The notes: generated from the letters alone by a model not told the origin. Shown: positions 9,723 through 21,189, counted from the first letter of the stretch. The stretch is 64,000 nucleotides of DNA from Pomphorhynchus laevis (GCA_012934845.2 WNNJ02001602.1:186001-250000), one strand, 5' to 3'. Program-made: numbers and translations.

Positions 9723-9789
9723 TACAAATATAAACATAAAAATAAAGAAATATATAAAAATAAATATAGATAAATAAAGTCTACAAAAT

Positions 9790-9970
9790 ACGAAAACTCA
9801 TTTAGCAGATCTGATTTCTTTCAGAAATTATTTTTTTATCATTCAATTAATGCGTATATTCTGTCGTACAAATACACAAGTTATTTATTATTTTTAATTA
9901 TTTTATTTGTCATTATTTTTAATTTATAAATAATAAAATATATGGACTCAGTTAGATTATCTGATTTAAA
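9790..9970 (+). repeat. Dispersed AT-rich repeat D, copy 1
   Basis: Ends in 'atggactcagttagattatctgat', akin to 'gtagactcagttatctgat' at 19.82 and 24.31 kb, preceded in all copies by 'ttatttattattt'-like tracts. Non-coding; family unknown. Confidence 0.5.
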
Positions 9971-9984
9971 ATCTAGCTATTAAA

Positions 9985-10495
9985 TTAAAGTTTCAAAATC
10001 GTGAATTGTTTAAAAATATTTGCAAATTTGCTCTAAACTTCATTAGAACGATTAAGCTAAAAAGATAAAAATTTATCATATATACAGTTGAAATAAACAA
10101 AGAAGGGTGTTCTTATTTGAAAAAGTTAATATTTAAACGTTTCAAATAATCTTGTTCAGTAATCTGTTCATTTTGAGTTATCACAACAGGTTTTCACTTG
10201 AGTGTTTTTTTATAAATTTTAAAATCAAACAGGTAAGCAGTTGCTATACCACTAACATTGTGACTTTTAGTAGGAAACTTTTATTTGCCAAGTAAATATC
10301 GAATTTTTAACCTTTTATGCTATATTTTATATTTAATGTATATATAAATTTCACTTACAAATATTAATTAAAATCTAACTTTTTAAATTTTGAAATGGTG
10401 AACTGTTAATAAAATATTTGCAAATTATCTTTAAACTTTATTAGGACGATAAATAAATAACGACATCGCTAAAAAGATAAAAATTTATTTAAAAA
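9985..10495 (+). repeat. Pair of related direct repeats E
   Basis: Segments at about 9990-10080 and 10385-10490 share 'gtgaa(t)tgtt', 'aatatttgcaaatt', 'taaactt(c/t)attag(a/g)acgat' and 'gctaaaaagataaaaattta'. They lie downstream of the RBBP6 stop codon, in its probable 3' flank. Non-coding. Confidence 0.6.
10437..10489 (-). promoter_or_regulatory. Candidate poly(A) signals for the RBBP6 gene
   Basis: AATAAA occurs on the minus strand at 10489-10484 and 10442-10437, about 300-350 bases after the stop at 10784. Either would give a normal-length 3' untranslated region. Motif-based only. Confidence 0.35.
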
Positions 10496-10783
10496 AATAA
10501 ACAAGTATACACAAACAAGTATATATTTTGGCGACTAGTAGACATTGACACCAAATCTTTAAATAGGTACAAGTTCAGATTTTTTTCTGGATGACTCATT
10601 TTTAATCATATGTAAATAGTTGAAAGCCATGTAGGAAGAACAACGGCGACAGCGGCGAGATTTTGTTGCTTTCTAAGATTGAGCTAATGTTATAGCCAAT
10701 GTTTGGTTGGATATTGCATAATATATATAGAGATGAATATTACGTAAATCTTATCAACACAAAGTTGAATGGGATAAAAGTGA

Positions 10784-11227
10784 CTAATTATTTTGAACAA
10801 CTGAGCTTGGCGGGATGATTGCATCCATCCGCTTATGTCTTGGTAGTAGCGGTAATATATTATTATGATGATTACGGTGGTTATGATGACGACGATAATA
10901 CTGATCGTGTTTGTCTTGATGGTAGTGGAAGTAATCGGGTGACAAAGCGCTATTACGTCGTTTGCTAGCATCACCGTTGCTGCTACTGCTATTGCTACTG
11001 TCGCAACCGTAATATTTATGTTTATTCAGTTGGTTGTCATGACGGCTTTCGCGATTAATCTTGCTGCGGTGCTTCTTTGAACTTTTATGATGGTTCTTTT
11101 TCTTCTTATCCTTGTTTTTCTTTTTCGTCGACGATTTCGAAGACGACGTCAGACATGATGAACTTGATGATGACGAAACAAAATTGCTACGGGCACTGTT
11201 GATGATGATTTGACCGCTCTCCAATTT
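10784..11227 (-). CDS. RBBP6: RBBP6 homologue, terminal exon (Ser/Lys/His-rich tail)
   Basis: Acceptor 'ttctaccttctttag' leads into 11227; the frame runs LESGQIIINSARSNF... to a stop at 10784. It is strongly biased: a serine block (VSSSSSSSCLTSSSKSS), a lysine block (KKKNKDKKKKNHHKSSKK) and a His/Arg/Tyr-rich end (HHNHRNHHNN). RBBP6 proteins carry long RS- and Lys-rich disordered tails after the RING, so this fits. The frame requires a preceding exon ending on a whole codon. That is met if the exon before uses the donor at 12678 (GTGTGA), not the more obvious GTATTT at 12686; a missed micro-exon would also solve it. An overlapping reading (10690-10974) is a shadow. Confidence 0.7.
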   Translation of the reverse strand, partial: KLESGQIIINSARSNFVSSSSSSSCLTSSSKSSTKKKNKDKKKKNHHKSSKKHRSKINRESRHDNQLNKHKYYGCDSSNSSSSNGDASKRRNSALSPDYFHYHQDKHDQYYRRHHNHRNHHNNILPLLPRHKRMDAIIPPSSVVQNN

Positions 11228-12678
11228 CTAAAGAAGGTAGAAATTGATTATGTACTGCTGAGAAGTAAGCTGAGAAGTAAGAGATAATTAATTGCCTTAT
11301 AATCTAATATTGATGAAATACAGTGATCATTTCAATAGTAAGCAAAATTTTAAAAGTTAACTTATATTTCTATACACTACCACTAAATGGTATAGAGTAT
11401 GTAGTCAACTAAGATGTAATAATATATTACTACGAATGACCAAATGTTGTTCATCAATAATTAATGGTTAGTAAAATACAATTTGATGGATTGTGCTAAA
11501 AGCAAAACCCTATTTGTTTATAATATAGAATAAACAAACTCAAACATTTGAGATAAAAATATTTTGCTCAGTAAAGTTAAAAAGGCGATTGATTTTGTAT
11601 ATCGTATATAATAAATAAAAATCAAATTTTACTCAAACATACGCTAGTACTACTTTTAAACATAAAACGTAAACATGCTATAAACTATCAAGAGCAGCGA
11701 CTGACTTGTACGTCTGACGTACAATAATAAACAAGCAAATGTCTCGCAAACAAGTACAATAATTTTCTCAAGTACAAACATTATGTAGTGTAAGCTCTTT
11801 AAAGTTTGCTTGTTGTTTATTATAAATATGATACGTATTATTTATTCTAAGTAATAAACAAAAATCAAACCTGACAGGAGAGCGTACATATTTTAATATG
11901 CATACAATTTATGCTTGATTATAAGCTGTTTGCTTGTTTTGAAAATATTTTTGTTTATTTACAATATATACAATTAACAAGCTAATCATCAATGATCGAG
12001 CGTATTATTAAATATAAAATAAATGTATTTATTATATGTTATGTTTGCTTCACCTCAAGCATCAAGACATAAAATAAGATACATGTATTTTTATAGTTCA
12101 CTAATATTTAAGTTGAGCATTTATTTCTGAAGGAGTAAAAACCAAATAAACAAATTAGTAGCTGTTTAGATAAGTTTTACAACAGACGGATAACTTTAGT
12201 TAGCAACTAAAGGAATTTAGCTACCTGCAAAATAATTTTTCCCAGTATAATAGATACAAACATATTTCCCGATGATTTCTCCATCAAATACAGAATATTT
12301 TGTTTGGTGTTATGACAATTTGGCTAGCACGTTAAAATTAAAAAAACTATGCTTTATAACTAAAGCTTTACCTTATTGTCGACGTTATCCAAGTTTCTGT
12401 TTTCTTTATCCACTGTGTGTACGTGTGACACAAGTCTCGGTTTCAGCTAAAAACGAGCAATCAGTAAAATGAATGTCCAACAATTATATGTAACAAACAA
12501 AAGCAACTAAAATCAGCTTAAGATATAATTGCTAACGAATACTATACATCAATACACATATTCAGTAAATTATCCATACCTTGTCAGCGACGATTTTAAT
12601 ATTAGTCTCGTGGTATTCAAGCACTATAATGCAAGAAATTTAACAAATAATTAGTTTCGTTGCCATAATTTATCACAC
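11228..12678 (-). other. RBBP6 intron (1.45 kb)
   Basis: AT-rich intron between the last two tail exons. I see no conserved coding block; the open frame at 12272-12472 on the plus strand has no family signature or splice context. Confidence 0.5.
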
Positions 12679-13072
12679 AAAAATACCTTTAAGGATTTTA
12701 GTATTGGATAGAAAACTTTTGTCGTTATCTCCATTCCGAGATCGATGATGTCGATGCACGCGTATGCCCTTAACATCATACTTAGCAGTGCTTTTATTAT
12801 GTACTCCCCCATTTTGCACGATTTTATTATTTTTCCTGGACGGGGATAACGACACCGACTTTTTACTCCTTCTCTTTGTTTTTCTTTCATTACTGTGCTT
12901 ACTACTGACCGATGAATGACTCTTTGATCCACTGTCCGATTTGCGCTTCCTGTCCTTGTCCTCGGCGACATGAGTTGAGTTGTCGTCAAAGTTGTCATTT
13001 GAATTCTTGCTATGACGAGATTGCTTGTCAACCGAAGAACTAGAATTGACGGCGTAATTGTCAATGTCATCC
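12679..13072 (-). CDS. RBBP6: RBBP6 homologue, Ser/Arg/Lys-rich exon
   Basis: Acceptor 'gtatactttgttttaag' precedes 13072. The first G completes the Arg codon AG|G begun by the exon ending at 13379, an exact phase match. The frame reads DDIDNYAVNSSSS..., then a charged Ser/Arg/Lys/Asp segment (EDKDRKRKSDSGSKSHSSVS, KTKRRSKKSVSLSPSRK) and ends near SFLSNTKILKG. Two donors are possible: GTATTT after 12687 (leaves one base) or GTGTGA after 12679 (leaves none and fits the next exon). SPSRK-type motifs are common in RBBP6 RS regions. A longer reading from 13070 in another frame is spurious. Confidence 0.75.
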
Positions 13073-13378
13073 CTTAAAACAAAGTATACAATAGACTTTA
13101 AGGAAACGATAATAATAAAACCCTTGATTATATATATCTAGTGTATTATGTATGCATTATCAGAATGAAAGTTTCTCAATACTTGAATTTGACTGTTTTT
13201 TAAAAATACTAGAGAACAATTTTGATAAAAACTTCAGAAGCTGTTTCAAAAGTGAATAACATATTAAAAAAGAAAAACAATCCATAAAGGAACCACGCAC
13301 ATATATACACATATAAAAATATAGAGACAATTGGATATTGTCAGTAGTAGTAAAGGTCTATGGATGTGAGCAGTTTAC

Positions 13379-14479
13379 CTCAAGGTGCTGCTAATGACAA
13401 CACGGTCATTACTTTTAAAATAATGGGCAGGAGGACTGTAGCCGCAAATACCATTCATCAGCAAAGAACTTTTATAACTGTTGCTTCCGCTGTCAGCACG
13501 TTCAATTGCCAAAGTAGTTGACGTTGTTACTAAACGATCCTCTGTTACATTGTTCACTTTGTCAAGATTCGTCATCGTGTCTTTATCAACGGTATCCTCA
13601 TCATAATCATTTGAAACAATTGTGGGATTACTGTTAACAACGTCGTCATTATCAGCTGAAGTATTACTCTTGATGCTTTTATCGCTATTAGTACCATTAT
13701 CATCGTCATTGTCGTTCAACAGGCAACTACCAATTATATCCCCGTTCGTATTCGTGATGCTGCTAGCGATACTGTCGACACTATCCTCCGATTTCGACGG
13801 TGATGATGTTACTGCAGTGGTGGAGGTATTAATAGTATCGTCGTCAACTACAGCCGGGACTGTGCCGGAGTCACCATCGTCACTTAATCTAGGTGAATTA
13901 TTATCCACGCTATTCGCAATTGATGTACTGTTGCAACCACTATTATTCAAACTTATATCGCTCTTGCTATCAGATGTAGAAGATGGATGAGACGACGATA
14001 TATCTATACCCAAAGTTATCAATGTATGTTTGATAAAATCAAATTGCTGTCGATCCAATAACGAAACCGCAGTGATAATCGCATTCTCGTCAATGTCATC
14101 AACGGTCACGGGAATGTAGTAGTGTTGGTTCGAATTAGATGCCGCAACTGCTGCAATTAAAGGTGTATTACCAAGAAGAGCAGACGCGTCAATTTCAGAA
14201 AGAGGAAGATTACCAACACATCCAGTAGTCCCAGCTGTAACCGGGGTAGATGACAAATTACCAATTGATGCGTTAACAATAGCTGCTTGTAAAATGTTAG
14301 CGGTTTTAGCAATGTTTAGTGCAACCTCTGCTTTACTAGGATCAAGACGGGCGCCGAATTCATTGTTGAACGAAACAATCGAAGGAAGTAGTAAGGTTGC
14401 GGCTGCAGCTGCAGCAATCGAAGGATTGTTGGTAAATTGATTAACGACTGGATTCAAAATTGGTTGATCATTTGGACAA
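13379..14479 (-). CDS. RBBP6: RBBP6 homologue, end of RING plus long disordered region
   Basis: A 1.1-kb exon: acceptor 'tattctgttatag' before 14479, donor AG|GTAAAC after 13379. It opens with TGTCCAAATGATCAA = CPNDQP, the position of the last RING cysteines in RBBP6, followed by ILNPVVNQFTNNPSI, which corresponds to the helix after the RING (LIANKFLRQAV in the human protein). The rest is low-complexity: an Ala run (AAAAAA), then Asn/Ser/Asp-rich sequence (LNDNDDDNGTNSDKS). It needs a preceding exon that leaves two bases, so one RING exon is still missing. The antisense open frame at 13622-13990 is a shadow of this biased sequence. Confidence 0.8.
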
Positions 14480-16190
14480 CTATAACAGAATAAATATTCA
14501 ATTAGTATATATGCCTACTAGTAACAAACAATAACGAAAACAAGTTTGGCAGAAAAATAAGTGCTGAAAATCTTACAGATAAATGATTACGATCCATTGA
14601 TTAAATTTTGGAACAGGATCAACAGTCACAAATAAAGTTTAAAATTTCGCTAGTTGCTACTAGCAACTACAAGCTAGATTTACTAGAGAAATATGAAAAT
14701 AAATTTGTTTTTTTTTGTTGATCCTGCTTAAAAATTCCAAATTAAATAAAATGACCAAAATCAGTTGTTTTTAAATTAAAAATTATTATGGATAATTACG
14801 TCTTTAATTAAATACTCAATCAATTGTACATGATATATTAATTCTTTTAAACAATGTTGTGATATGCTTTAAGTCAATTAATTTAATTTAATCAGATCGA
14901 TTTTTACTGGCAATCTATCCATTTGAAAAATTGATATTATTTGAAAAATACAGTTTATTGTTTTAAATTGTTACCGTGAGAACGCAATCGATAACAGTTA
15001 TTTGGATAAATTTGAATACGAGGAATTCAAATGTATGATCATCTGCAATCAACGAGATTACTACTTTAAAAAAGTTTCATTTTTACCGCATCTTGCAACA
15101 TTCACATATTTCTCTTAATATTATTAATATTTCCTTGCATAAAGTATTATGTCTGTATTAAGAAAGTCATTATTTCATAATTAAAAGCAAAAATAGACAA
15201 AGTAAAATATCTGTTCATTTCGTGGCAAACATCGGCTAACCAATAAAATTGCCTACAAATTAGCCAACAAATTGACGGTCTGGGCATTATATATGATAAA
15301 AAATATTTCGGCAAATACTAATTTTATTTACAAACGCTTTGAATTAAGAAAGAATAATCAATAGTGAACATTTAATTTGTATAACTAAGGTAAACAAAAA
15401 ATCGATGTATAGTGTGATTACTTATTATAATCATTTGGAAAATATTGATCATCATTTATAAAATGGTGATTAATATTAATGGTGATTAATTAATGATTAA
15501 TTAGTGATCATTAATGATAATTAAAAATCAATTGTAATGATACAATATTCAATCCCTGTTATAAATAATCAGTACAATGAGATAGAATTGTAAACAACCT
15601 GTATACCAATAAATTAGAACAAATTAACTAACTCGGTGATTTTTACAATATCAATATTTTTTCTTTTCTGACGATCGCAGAAACTACAGAATATTGAACT
15701 AAAGTTGTTATTATTTGAATATTATTTCTTTTTAGTCAATATATTTAACGAGTATTATCAAGTATGCCATAAATTTATCGTCCAATTTCAGTAGCAAACT
15801 ACTGAGAATTGTTTGGATCAGTTTATGTATTTTTACAATTATTTGGCTAATAAAACTACATTTAGCTCTATCCATTTTATTCAAAAATTAAAATTAACGA
15901 GTGAATGAACAGTAAATTTACATCATAATTCGCATTAATGCGATCGACCTATAATTCGTATCGATGTAACCAATCCAAACAAAAAAGTTATATCAATCTG
16001 AATTGCGTATGATGTTTCATGCACGAAAAAAAACTTACAAAATTTCAGTTAAGTGATTCCACATAATTTGTATTATATCAATTTAAAAAATATTTAATCT
16101 TGACCTATTTTTCAATAATTCAAATTTATAATTTTTAAAGTTCAATTTCTTTTAATAATAGAATTATTGCATGCATCAAAAGCATAGAAA
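14480..16190 (-). other. RBBP6 intronic DNA; missing RING exon expected near here
   Basis: AT-rich DNA with one foldback element (14603-14737). The RING exon that should link 17826 to 14479, carrying the fourth to sixth zinc ligands, is expected between 14.5 and 17.8 kb, but I could not identify it with confidence. Confidence 0.45.
14603..14737. mobile_element. Foldback element of MITE family C, copy 1
   Basis: Ends 'ttttggaacaggatcaaca' and 'tgttgatcctgcttaaaaa' are inverted and match the ends of the element at 47241-47458. The inner part has 'ttcgctagttgctactagca', a small hairpin found in all copies (TTCGCTA..CTG.TAGC). Non-coding. Confidence 0.65.
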
Positions 16191-16196
16191 CAATGC

Positions 16197-16333
16197 TCAC
16201 AGTCTGTTGCTAATTGTCACCAGATTACTGTTACTGTTAAAATCACGGTAGTAGGTTTGCGAACATAGGGTTGTAGTGTTTGGTTGTTGCTGTTGATGGT
16301 GACGACTATAATCATCGTGACTTGGCGAAGATG
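16197..16333 (-). CDS. Candidate extra RBBP6 exon (His/Gln/Asn-rich)
   Basis: A good acceptor ('tttgtgcatttag') precedes 16333. Taken in phase with the exon ending at 17826, the frame stays open: SSSPSHDDYSRHHQQQQPNT..., then LCSQTYYRDFNSNSNLV before a stop at 16197. The bias resembles other exons of this gene. No donor in it leaves the two bases needed by the next exon. It may be an alternative 3' exon, may join through another small exon, or may be chance. The 3' boundary given is the stop codon. Confidence 0.35.
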
Positions 16334-17093
16334 CTAAATGCACAAATTCAATTTTTTTGAAGGCATTAATAAATAAAAGAAACAACTTCAATTAATTTAC
16401 AAATTAAAATCTACTTTCAAATGTAATCATAATATAAATTACAAACACATATAAATTATGCTGTCCATGTATTCGTTTTCGGAATAGATGCTGAATAGAT
16501 TAATTATTCTGAAATATTGATTAAATGAATGAAATAGATAAAAAAAATAAATAAATAAACTAATATTGTATACTGAAAGAAGTTTAATTTAAACACTTAA
16601 ACACATTAATATCGTTAATTTAAACATATATGTATAAAATTTGATACACGTAGGATATCATTATCAATTTGCTAACGAGATAAGGCAGTATATTTAATTT
16701 GAAGAGTAATGAATAACAACAGTAAAATATTTGCATTTAAGTTCTGAAGATAAAGGATTTATAGTTGATGATTCTCTACCCAAATAGTATCCGTAAATTT
16801 TGAAGGCAATCGGGCATTTTCTACTGCTGCCACAAAAAAAACACTACAAAAGAAAGTAATAACCTTTGACAAAGTCCCTAGAAACTTAATGATCGTTTCA
16901 GCCAATAGCTCATTTGTATACAAATGAGGAAATAACGACGTTTAGTTAGTTTGCTGAAGAAATTATTTCGATAGCAGCAGAATGGAAATGCAGTTTGTGG
17001 TATTAATTAGCATAAATTAATTCAATAATAAATAGAATTGAATTTGCAAGTGGCACTAAATAATAATCTGGCTTGTAAGTTTGAAGTAAAAAA

Positions 17094-17200
17094 TAAATAT
17101 TAAAAACAATAAATATTTATTAATAAATAAAAAAATAAATATTTATTAATAAATAAAAAAATAAATATTTATTAATAAATAAATATTTATTTTTTACATG
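17094..17200. repeat. AT-only minisatellite
   Basis: About three and a half copies of a 29-base unit built from 'ataaatatttattaataaat' plus an A-rich spacer. It is self-complementary in places (AAATATTT). Intronic to RBBP6. Confidence 0.85.
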
Positions 17201-17825
17201 AAAATAAATATTTAAACCAAACAATGAATTTGCACATTTAGCATATCTCACAAATTTAAGTTCAGATTTATTATCGTCTGTAAAACTATTCAAAATTACA
17301 AAAAATAAACGTTTGCGCGATTAAATTACAAAAAAGTATTTTCCATCTAAGACAAAATCTGAATCATTTGTTTAATAAAACTTGGAAAATAATAAATAAG
17401 TATCGCCAACAATGCAAAGCAGAAACGAGGACCGGAACAAAAAGTAGAAATAAACTTGATCCTATTAGAGCAGCCCACAACACATATTAATCAGCAGTGT
17501 GCTGTTCTGCTATCATGATTGAAATAATCCACGTGAGGACGAACATCAAGGTGTATGTAGATGATGCATGTGCAATATTATTCAAGTCAAGAAGACAAAT
17601 AAAATCGAAATATTCAGTGAGTATATTGATTTCTGTAATATGGCATACATGTTTCCGTAAAAAATGTTTGGAACCGCTTTAAATTTGGATTAGTCAAATC
17701 CAAGTGTAATTCATTGAGTGTAATCTATCAAACGACACCAATGAAGTCGTCATAGAATACAGCTGTTCTTATTCGTAAAACATGCATTCGAAAAACCGTA
17801 TCGCGAATAAAAATATAGAACTTAC

Positions 17826-18040
17826 ACGAGGAGTCACATGCAACATTATTAACAGGGCAGCAAGGGGCTATTGCAGCGTCCATGATTTTTTCGTTGCAAC
17901 ACTGACATCCTATATGTTGTGACGATGATGCGTAGCAGTCATCCTGATGAGTTGTTCCAGAGGAATTTTCGACTGGACTTGATCTCTCAACTGCTGACGT
18001 CTCCCAATCCACCGTACTATCTGCATTTAAAATTGCCTCA
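17826..18040 (-). CDS. RBBP6: RBBP6 homologue, RING-finger exon (first half)
   Basis: Acceptor 'tgcttgttcgtttaatag' before 18040, donor T|GTAAGT after 17826. The first T completes the Ala codon left by the exon ending at 19063, giving RKDAEAIL..., which parallels TIDAEAYAI in vertebrate RBBP6. After a Ser/Glu-rich linker comes CQCCNEKIMDAAIAPCC, matching the RBBP6 RING start CLICKDIMTDAVVIPCC. The RING gives ubiquitin-ligase activity and, in cleavage/polyadenylation factor, helps activate the endonuclease. The spacing after CC (PVNNVACDSS) is longer than the usual GNSYCDEC, so the second half is diverged or depends on the missing exon. Confidence 0.9.
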
Positions 18041-19062
18041 CTATTAAACGAACAAGCAAAATAGTCATTAAAAAGTAGAAAAATGAAGTTTGCCAAATCA
18101 TTAAAAATTGTAAATATATTCTTTTATTGTAAAAATAACAACATGTCGAATTTTATTTTAATATTAAGTGCAGATGAACTTGCAAATGCTTTTCGGTAAA
18201 AAATAATCACAAAAATATGAAATTTAGCAACATGTATATAAGACATTTATATTACAAATAAAAACACTTTTGGGTCAGTTCTCGTCACAGTTTATTTGTG
18301 GATTGTGCCATAGAGAACTAAAATTCGCTGTAAGCATCAAAGGGCTATGATTGTAATAAGAATCAAACTGCTACGGGTGTAAGTATTATATTACTACTGA
18401 TGTGAGCTTTATATTGATATAAAGCTGACTTATACCTGCAGCAATAACGAAAAATCTTTGCCAAATACGAACGAAACAGTACACCACTCAACATGTTCAT
18501 TGAGTACGGATGAAAATGGTACCATATTATCAGGCAACTACAAAACACATTCTGAAATTACGGATGAAAGTAATACCACCATATAATCAGACAAATAAAA
18601 ACACTTTTGGTAAATTTACAAATTTTAAAACAGAATTTCGCGTTGATATATTGATTATAAATAGATATACATAACTTAAAGCATTTTGATTAAGTCAGCT
18701 AACATTCATTATGCTTAATTGATATTGATGTCAATATCAATAATTTCCTAAAAATTAGTAAACGTCATATCAAATGACTACTAAATTACCAAGGAAATGC
18801 AGTTTTCTAAGTGTTCTGCCTTGATCTTCATCACGTATATGCATATAGATGAATTTAAAAATGGTGTATTAACAAACATTACTATCAATTTATAACTGAA
18901 ATTTTATTCTTTGAGATAAAAAAGACGCTTAAAACTTAATATATTTTCCAAAATTACTCAATAATATGCACGATACTTCTTAAAACGAAATAAATCTCTG
19001 ATATTCTAATTATAAAGGAAGAAATCAATTTGTAAAACATGTCTTCTATAAAAAAAACTTAC

Positions 19063-19229
19063 GCGTCTTTCCTGGGAATTGCATATGTGCCCTCGGATGT
19101 CATGTACGCTCCGGGAACATGGGTTTTAAGTGGAATTAGGTCACTTCTCGGAATACCAGTTGCTCGTTTGATGGCCTGTTGAGAGGATATTGAGGACGAA
19201 GATGAATTGCTACTATTGCTGTCGAATTC
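19063..19229 (-). CDS. RBBP6: RBBP6 homologue, GIPRS linker exon
   Basis: Acceptor 'ctttaacag' before 19229, donor C|GTAAGT after 19063, 167 bases. It starts in phase 0, as needed after the zinc-knuckle exon, and ends with two spare bases. After a Ser-rich stretch it reads KRATGIPRSDLIPLKTHVPG and AYMTSEGTYAIPRKDA. In RBBP6/Mpe1 this is the conserved linker between zinc knuckle and RING (STGIPRSFM..., GAMLTNTGKYAIP), the pre-mRNA-sensing region that contacts the cleavage factor. The match in order and content is clear. Confidence 0.93.
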
Positions 19230-19659
19230 CTGTTAAAGCAACAAAACATTAATTAGTAAAGATCATTGGAAGACATACTTATTCACTGAGAGTGGCACTA
19301 TTTATAACATGCACGTTATCTGGTAAGATCATGATTAAAACAAATCATGATTGTGCAACTGAAAACCTTATCTAACAATATCTTTATGATGGTAAGCATT
19401 TCACAATATTACTAATTAAACATCATAAAGGCAATTAACAAAGAAAGCATTCTAAACAACGGTGAAATCCTTTCGGTATTAATCTTCCTCAATTATTTCA
19501 ATTTGAAATAACTGAAGAAGTTTGACATCTAATATTTTTATAGTATTTTCGCCTAAAAATGTAGTTTGTTTTCTTCCCGTTGCTATGCTGGGTCGAAGAA
19601 TAGGGTGCCGAAACATGATTACAGAGCAGTTCATCATGATGACTTCTAATTCTTATTTT

Positions 19660-19850
19660 ATTACATCGTCAGTTATTTATTAGTTAATTCATAAAAATTG
19701 ACTTTTATTTTAAAGTTAAGCATTAAATTTTAACTTGATATAAACACAAATTGTATAAAATCTTATACAATTATTTATTATTATTTCTTTATTTATTTCG
19801 TATAAAATACGTAGACTCAGTTATCTGATGTGATTTGTTGGTTATGATGT
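19660..19850 (+). repeat. Dispersed AT-rich repeat D, copy 2
   Basis: Shares 'gttatttattagt(t/c)aattc', 'aaattga(c/t)ttttattttaaa' and the end 'gtagactcagttatctgat' with the copy at 23990-24345. Within an RBBP6 intron. Non-coding. Confidence 0.65.
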
Positions 19851-19959
19851 AAATTTTCTATATATGATCGAATACTGATGAATCCAAAATCTCATAAATT
19901 CATTACATGGAAGATTTCATATACTGAGAGATTTCTAGCAATACTGGATGATTAGTATA

Positions 19960-20345
19960 CATATAACGTTGTGTACCTTTGCCATTGTATGCAGTGTGAC
20001 CAACAGTATGTTGGTGAAACATCAAATCAACTTAACGTTCGCATGAACGGAAGAGAGCTGAAATAAAGTCAAAGCATATTGGTCGTTATGGCGCCGCAAA
20101 CCATCACATAGAAAACAACGATCATGCTATGAATGTGACAATTTTGCGTGAAGGTTTCAAAACGGTAAATGACAGAATAAACAACGAACAGCGTTAGATA
20201 GCACAATTAATGTGTAATAGCGCACAGAACACATTTCACATATGTCATTTACCGTAAATATAAAAACGCATGAGCACTGAACAGTTTTTTTAAACAATTG
20301 CTGAGGAAGGCATTTTGCCGAAAGCTTCGAATTAATTGAATAATA
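19960..20345 (+). mobile_element. Penelope-like GIY-YIG endonuclease relic 1
   Basis: Frameshifted remains of the C-terminal endonuclease of a Penelope-like element: VYLCHCMQCDQQYVGETSNQ near 19975-20030, then KHIGRYGAANHHIENNDHAM and VTILREGFKTVNDRINNEQR. The two cysteine pairs around the GIY-YIG strand and the YVGET motif are typical. About 60 bases after the coding remains comes CTGAGGA, a 3-bp stem and GAAA (20301-20323), the same arrangement as after the other endonuclease copies. It abuts an inverted family A repeat. Confidence 0.8.
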
Positions 20346-20388
20346 AATATTTCTTCCGGTGTTCAAATATAAAATTTCAATATATATA

Positions 20389-20760
20389 TACTAAATGGTG
20401 TTGCTTGATAGACTGGACTTCGATTCACGACTTTCAATCACCATGTCACTTCTAGACGACCACTTCAGCATCAAAATGATGAGTACCCGGCAACACTCAT
20501 CAGTAAAATGAGGTGCACACTGGTCGTTTCGGTTGCCTGTGTGACATTGTGAATAAAGGCGTTTCCGACACTTTGCTTAATTGATTGAGGCTTACGCTCT
20601 TTACCAGATCGAATTGCTGTGCGGACCATCCTTAAACACTAGGCAGAGGTTGTTGCTGAATTGTCGTTGCACTCGTTGGATCCTTAATGGATACGGCATG
20701 AGTAGTGCACAGGTATGCTGAGTAAACAACGGTCAAGGATTTCTTACGAAATACGGCATT
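20389..20760 (-). repeat. Repeat family A, minus-oriented unit of an inverted pair
   Basis: 'actaaatggtgttgcttgat' through 'cacttctagacgacc' and 'ggatccttaatggatacgg' is the reverse complement of 20830-21150. The two arms make a long imperfect palindrome of roughly 370-base arms. Confidence 0.85.
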
Positions 20761-21187
20761 TATACTAAATGGTGTTGCTTGATAGACTGGACTTCGATTC
20801 ACAACTTTCAATCACCATGCCACTACTATTATACATGCCGTATCCATTAAGGATCCAACGAGTGCAACGACAATTCAGCAACAACCTCTGCCTAGTGTTT
20901 AAGAATGGTCCGCATAGCAATTCGATCTACTTAAGAGCGTAAGCCTCAGTCAATTAAGCAAAGTGTCGGAAACGCCTTTATTCACAATGTCACACAGGCA
21001 ACCGAAACGACCAGTGTGCACCTCATTCTACTGATGAGTGTTGCCGGGTACTCATCATTTCGATGCTGAAGTGGTCGTCTAGAAGTGACATGGTGATTAA
21101 AAGTCGTAAATCGAAGTCCAGTCTATCAAGCAACACCATTTAGTATAAATGCAGTATTTCGAAAGAAATCCTGAACCGTTGTGCACT
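20761..21187 (+). repeat. Repeat family A, plus unit of the inverted pair
   Basis: A short minus piece (20761-20825) repeats the start of the previous unit; the plus unit then runs from 'ccgtatccattaaggatcca' to 'accatttagtata'. It is the closest relative of the units at 53.5-54.1 kb. It ends where the endonuclease-coding fragment begins, suggesting it may be the terminal repeat of that element. Confidence 0.8.
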
Positions 21188-21189
21188 AC

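Noticed and set aside
10690-10974. 94-residue minus-strand frame overlapping the last RBBP6 exon
   Set aside because: Alternate frame of His/Arg-rich coding sequence; the longer frame ending at 10784 agrees with the other exons.
12651-13070. 139-residue minus frame starting at an ATG
   Set aside because: Wrong frame: the splice phase from the upstream exon selects the SR/K-rich frame that ends at 12673.
13622-13990. 122-residue plus-strand Leu/Ser-rich frame
   Set aside because: Antisense shadow of the Ser/Asp/Asn-rich RBBP6 exon.
15040-15110. Possible RING exon reading DHTFEFL on the minus strand
   Set aside because: The DHT resembles the RBBP6 EHTCP position and an acceptor is present, but the end phase does not fit the next exon and no cysteines follow.
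16780-16850. Short minus reading AAVENARLPSKFTDTIW with a good acceptor
   Set aside because: Does not match any RBBP6 region and its end phase does not fit; may be a relic of something else.
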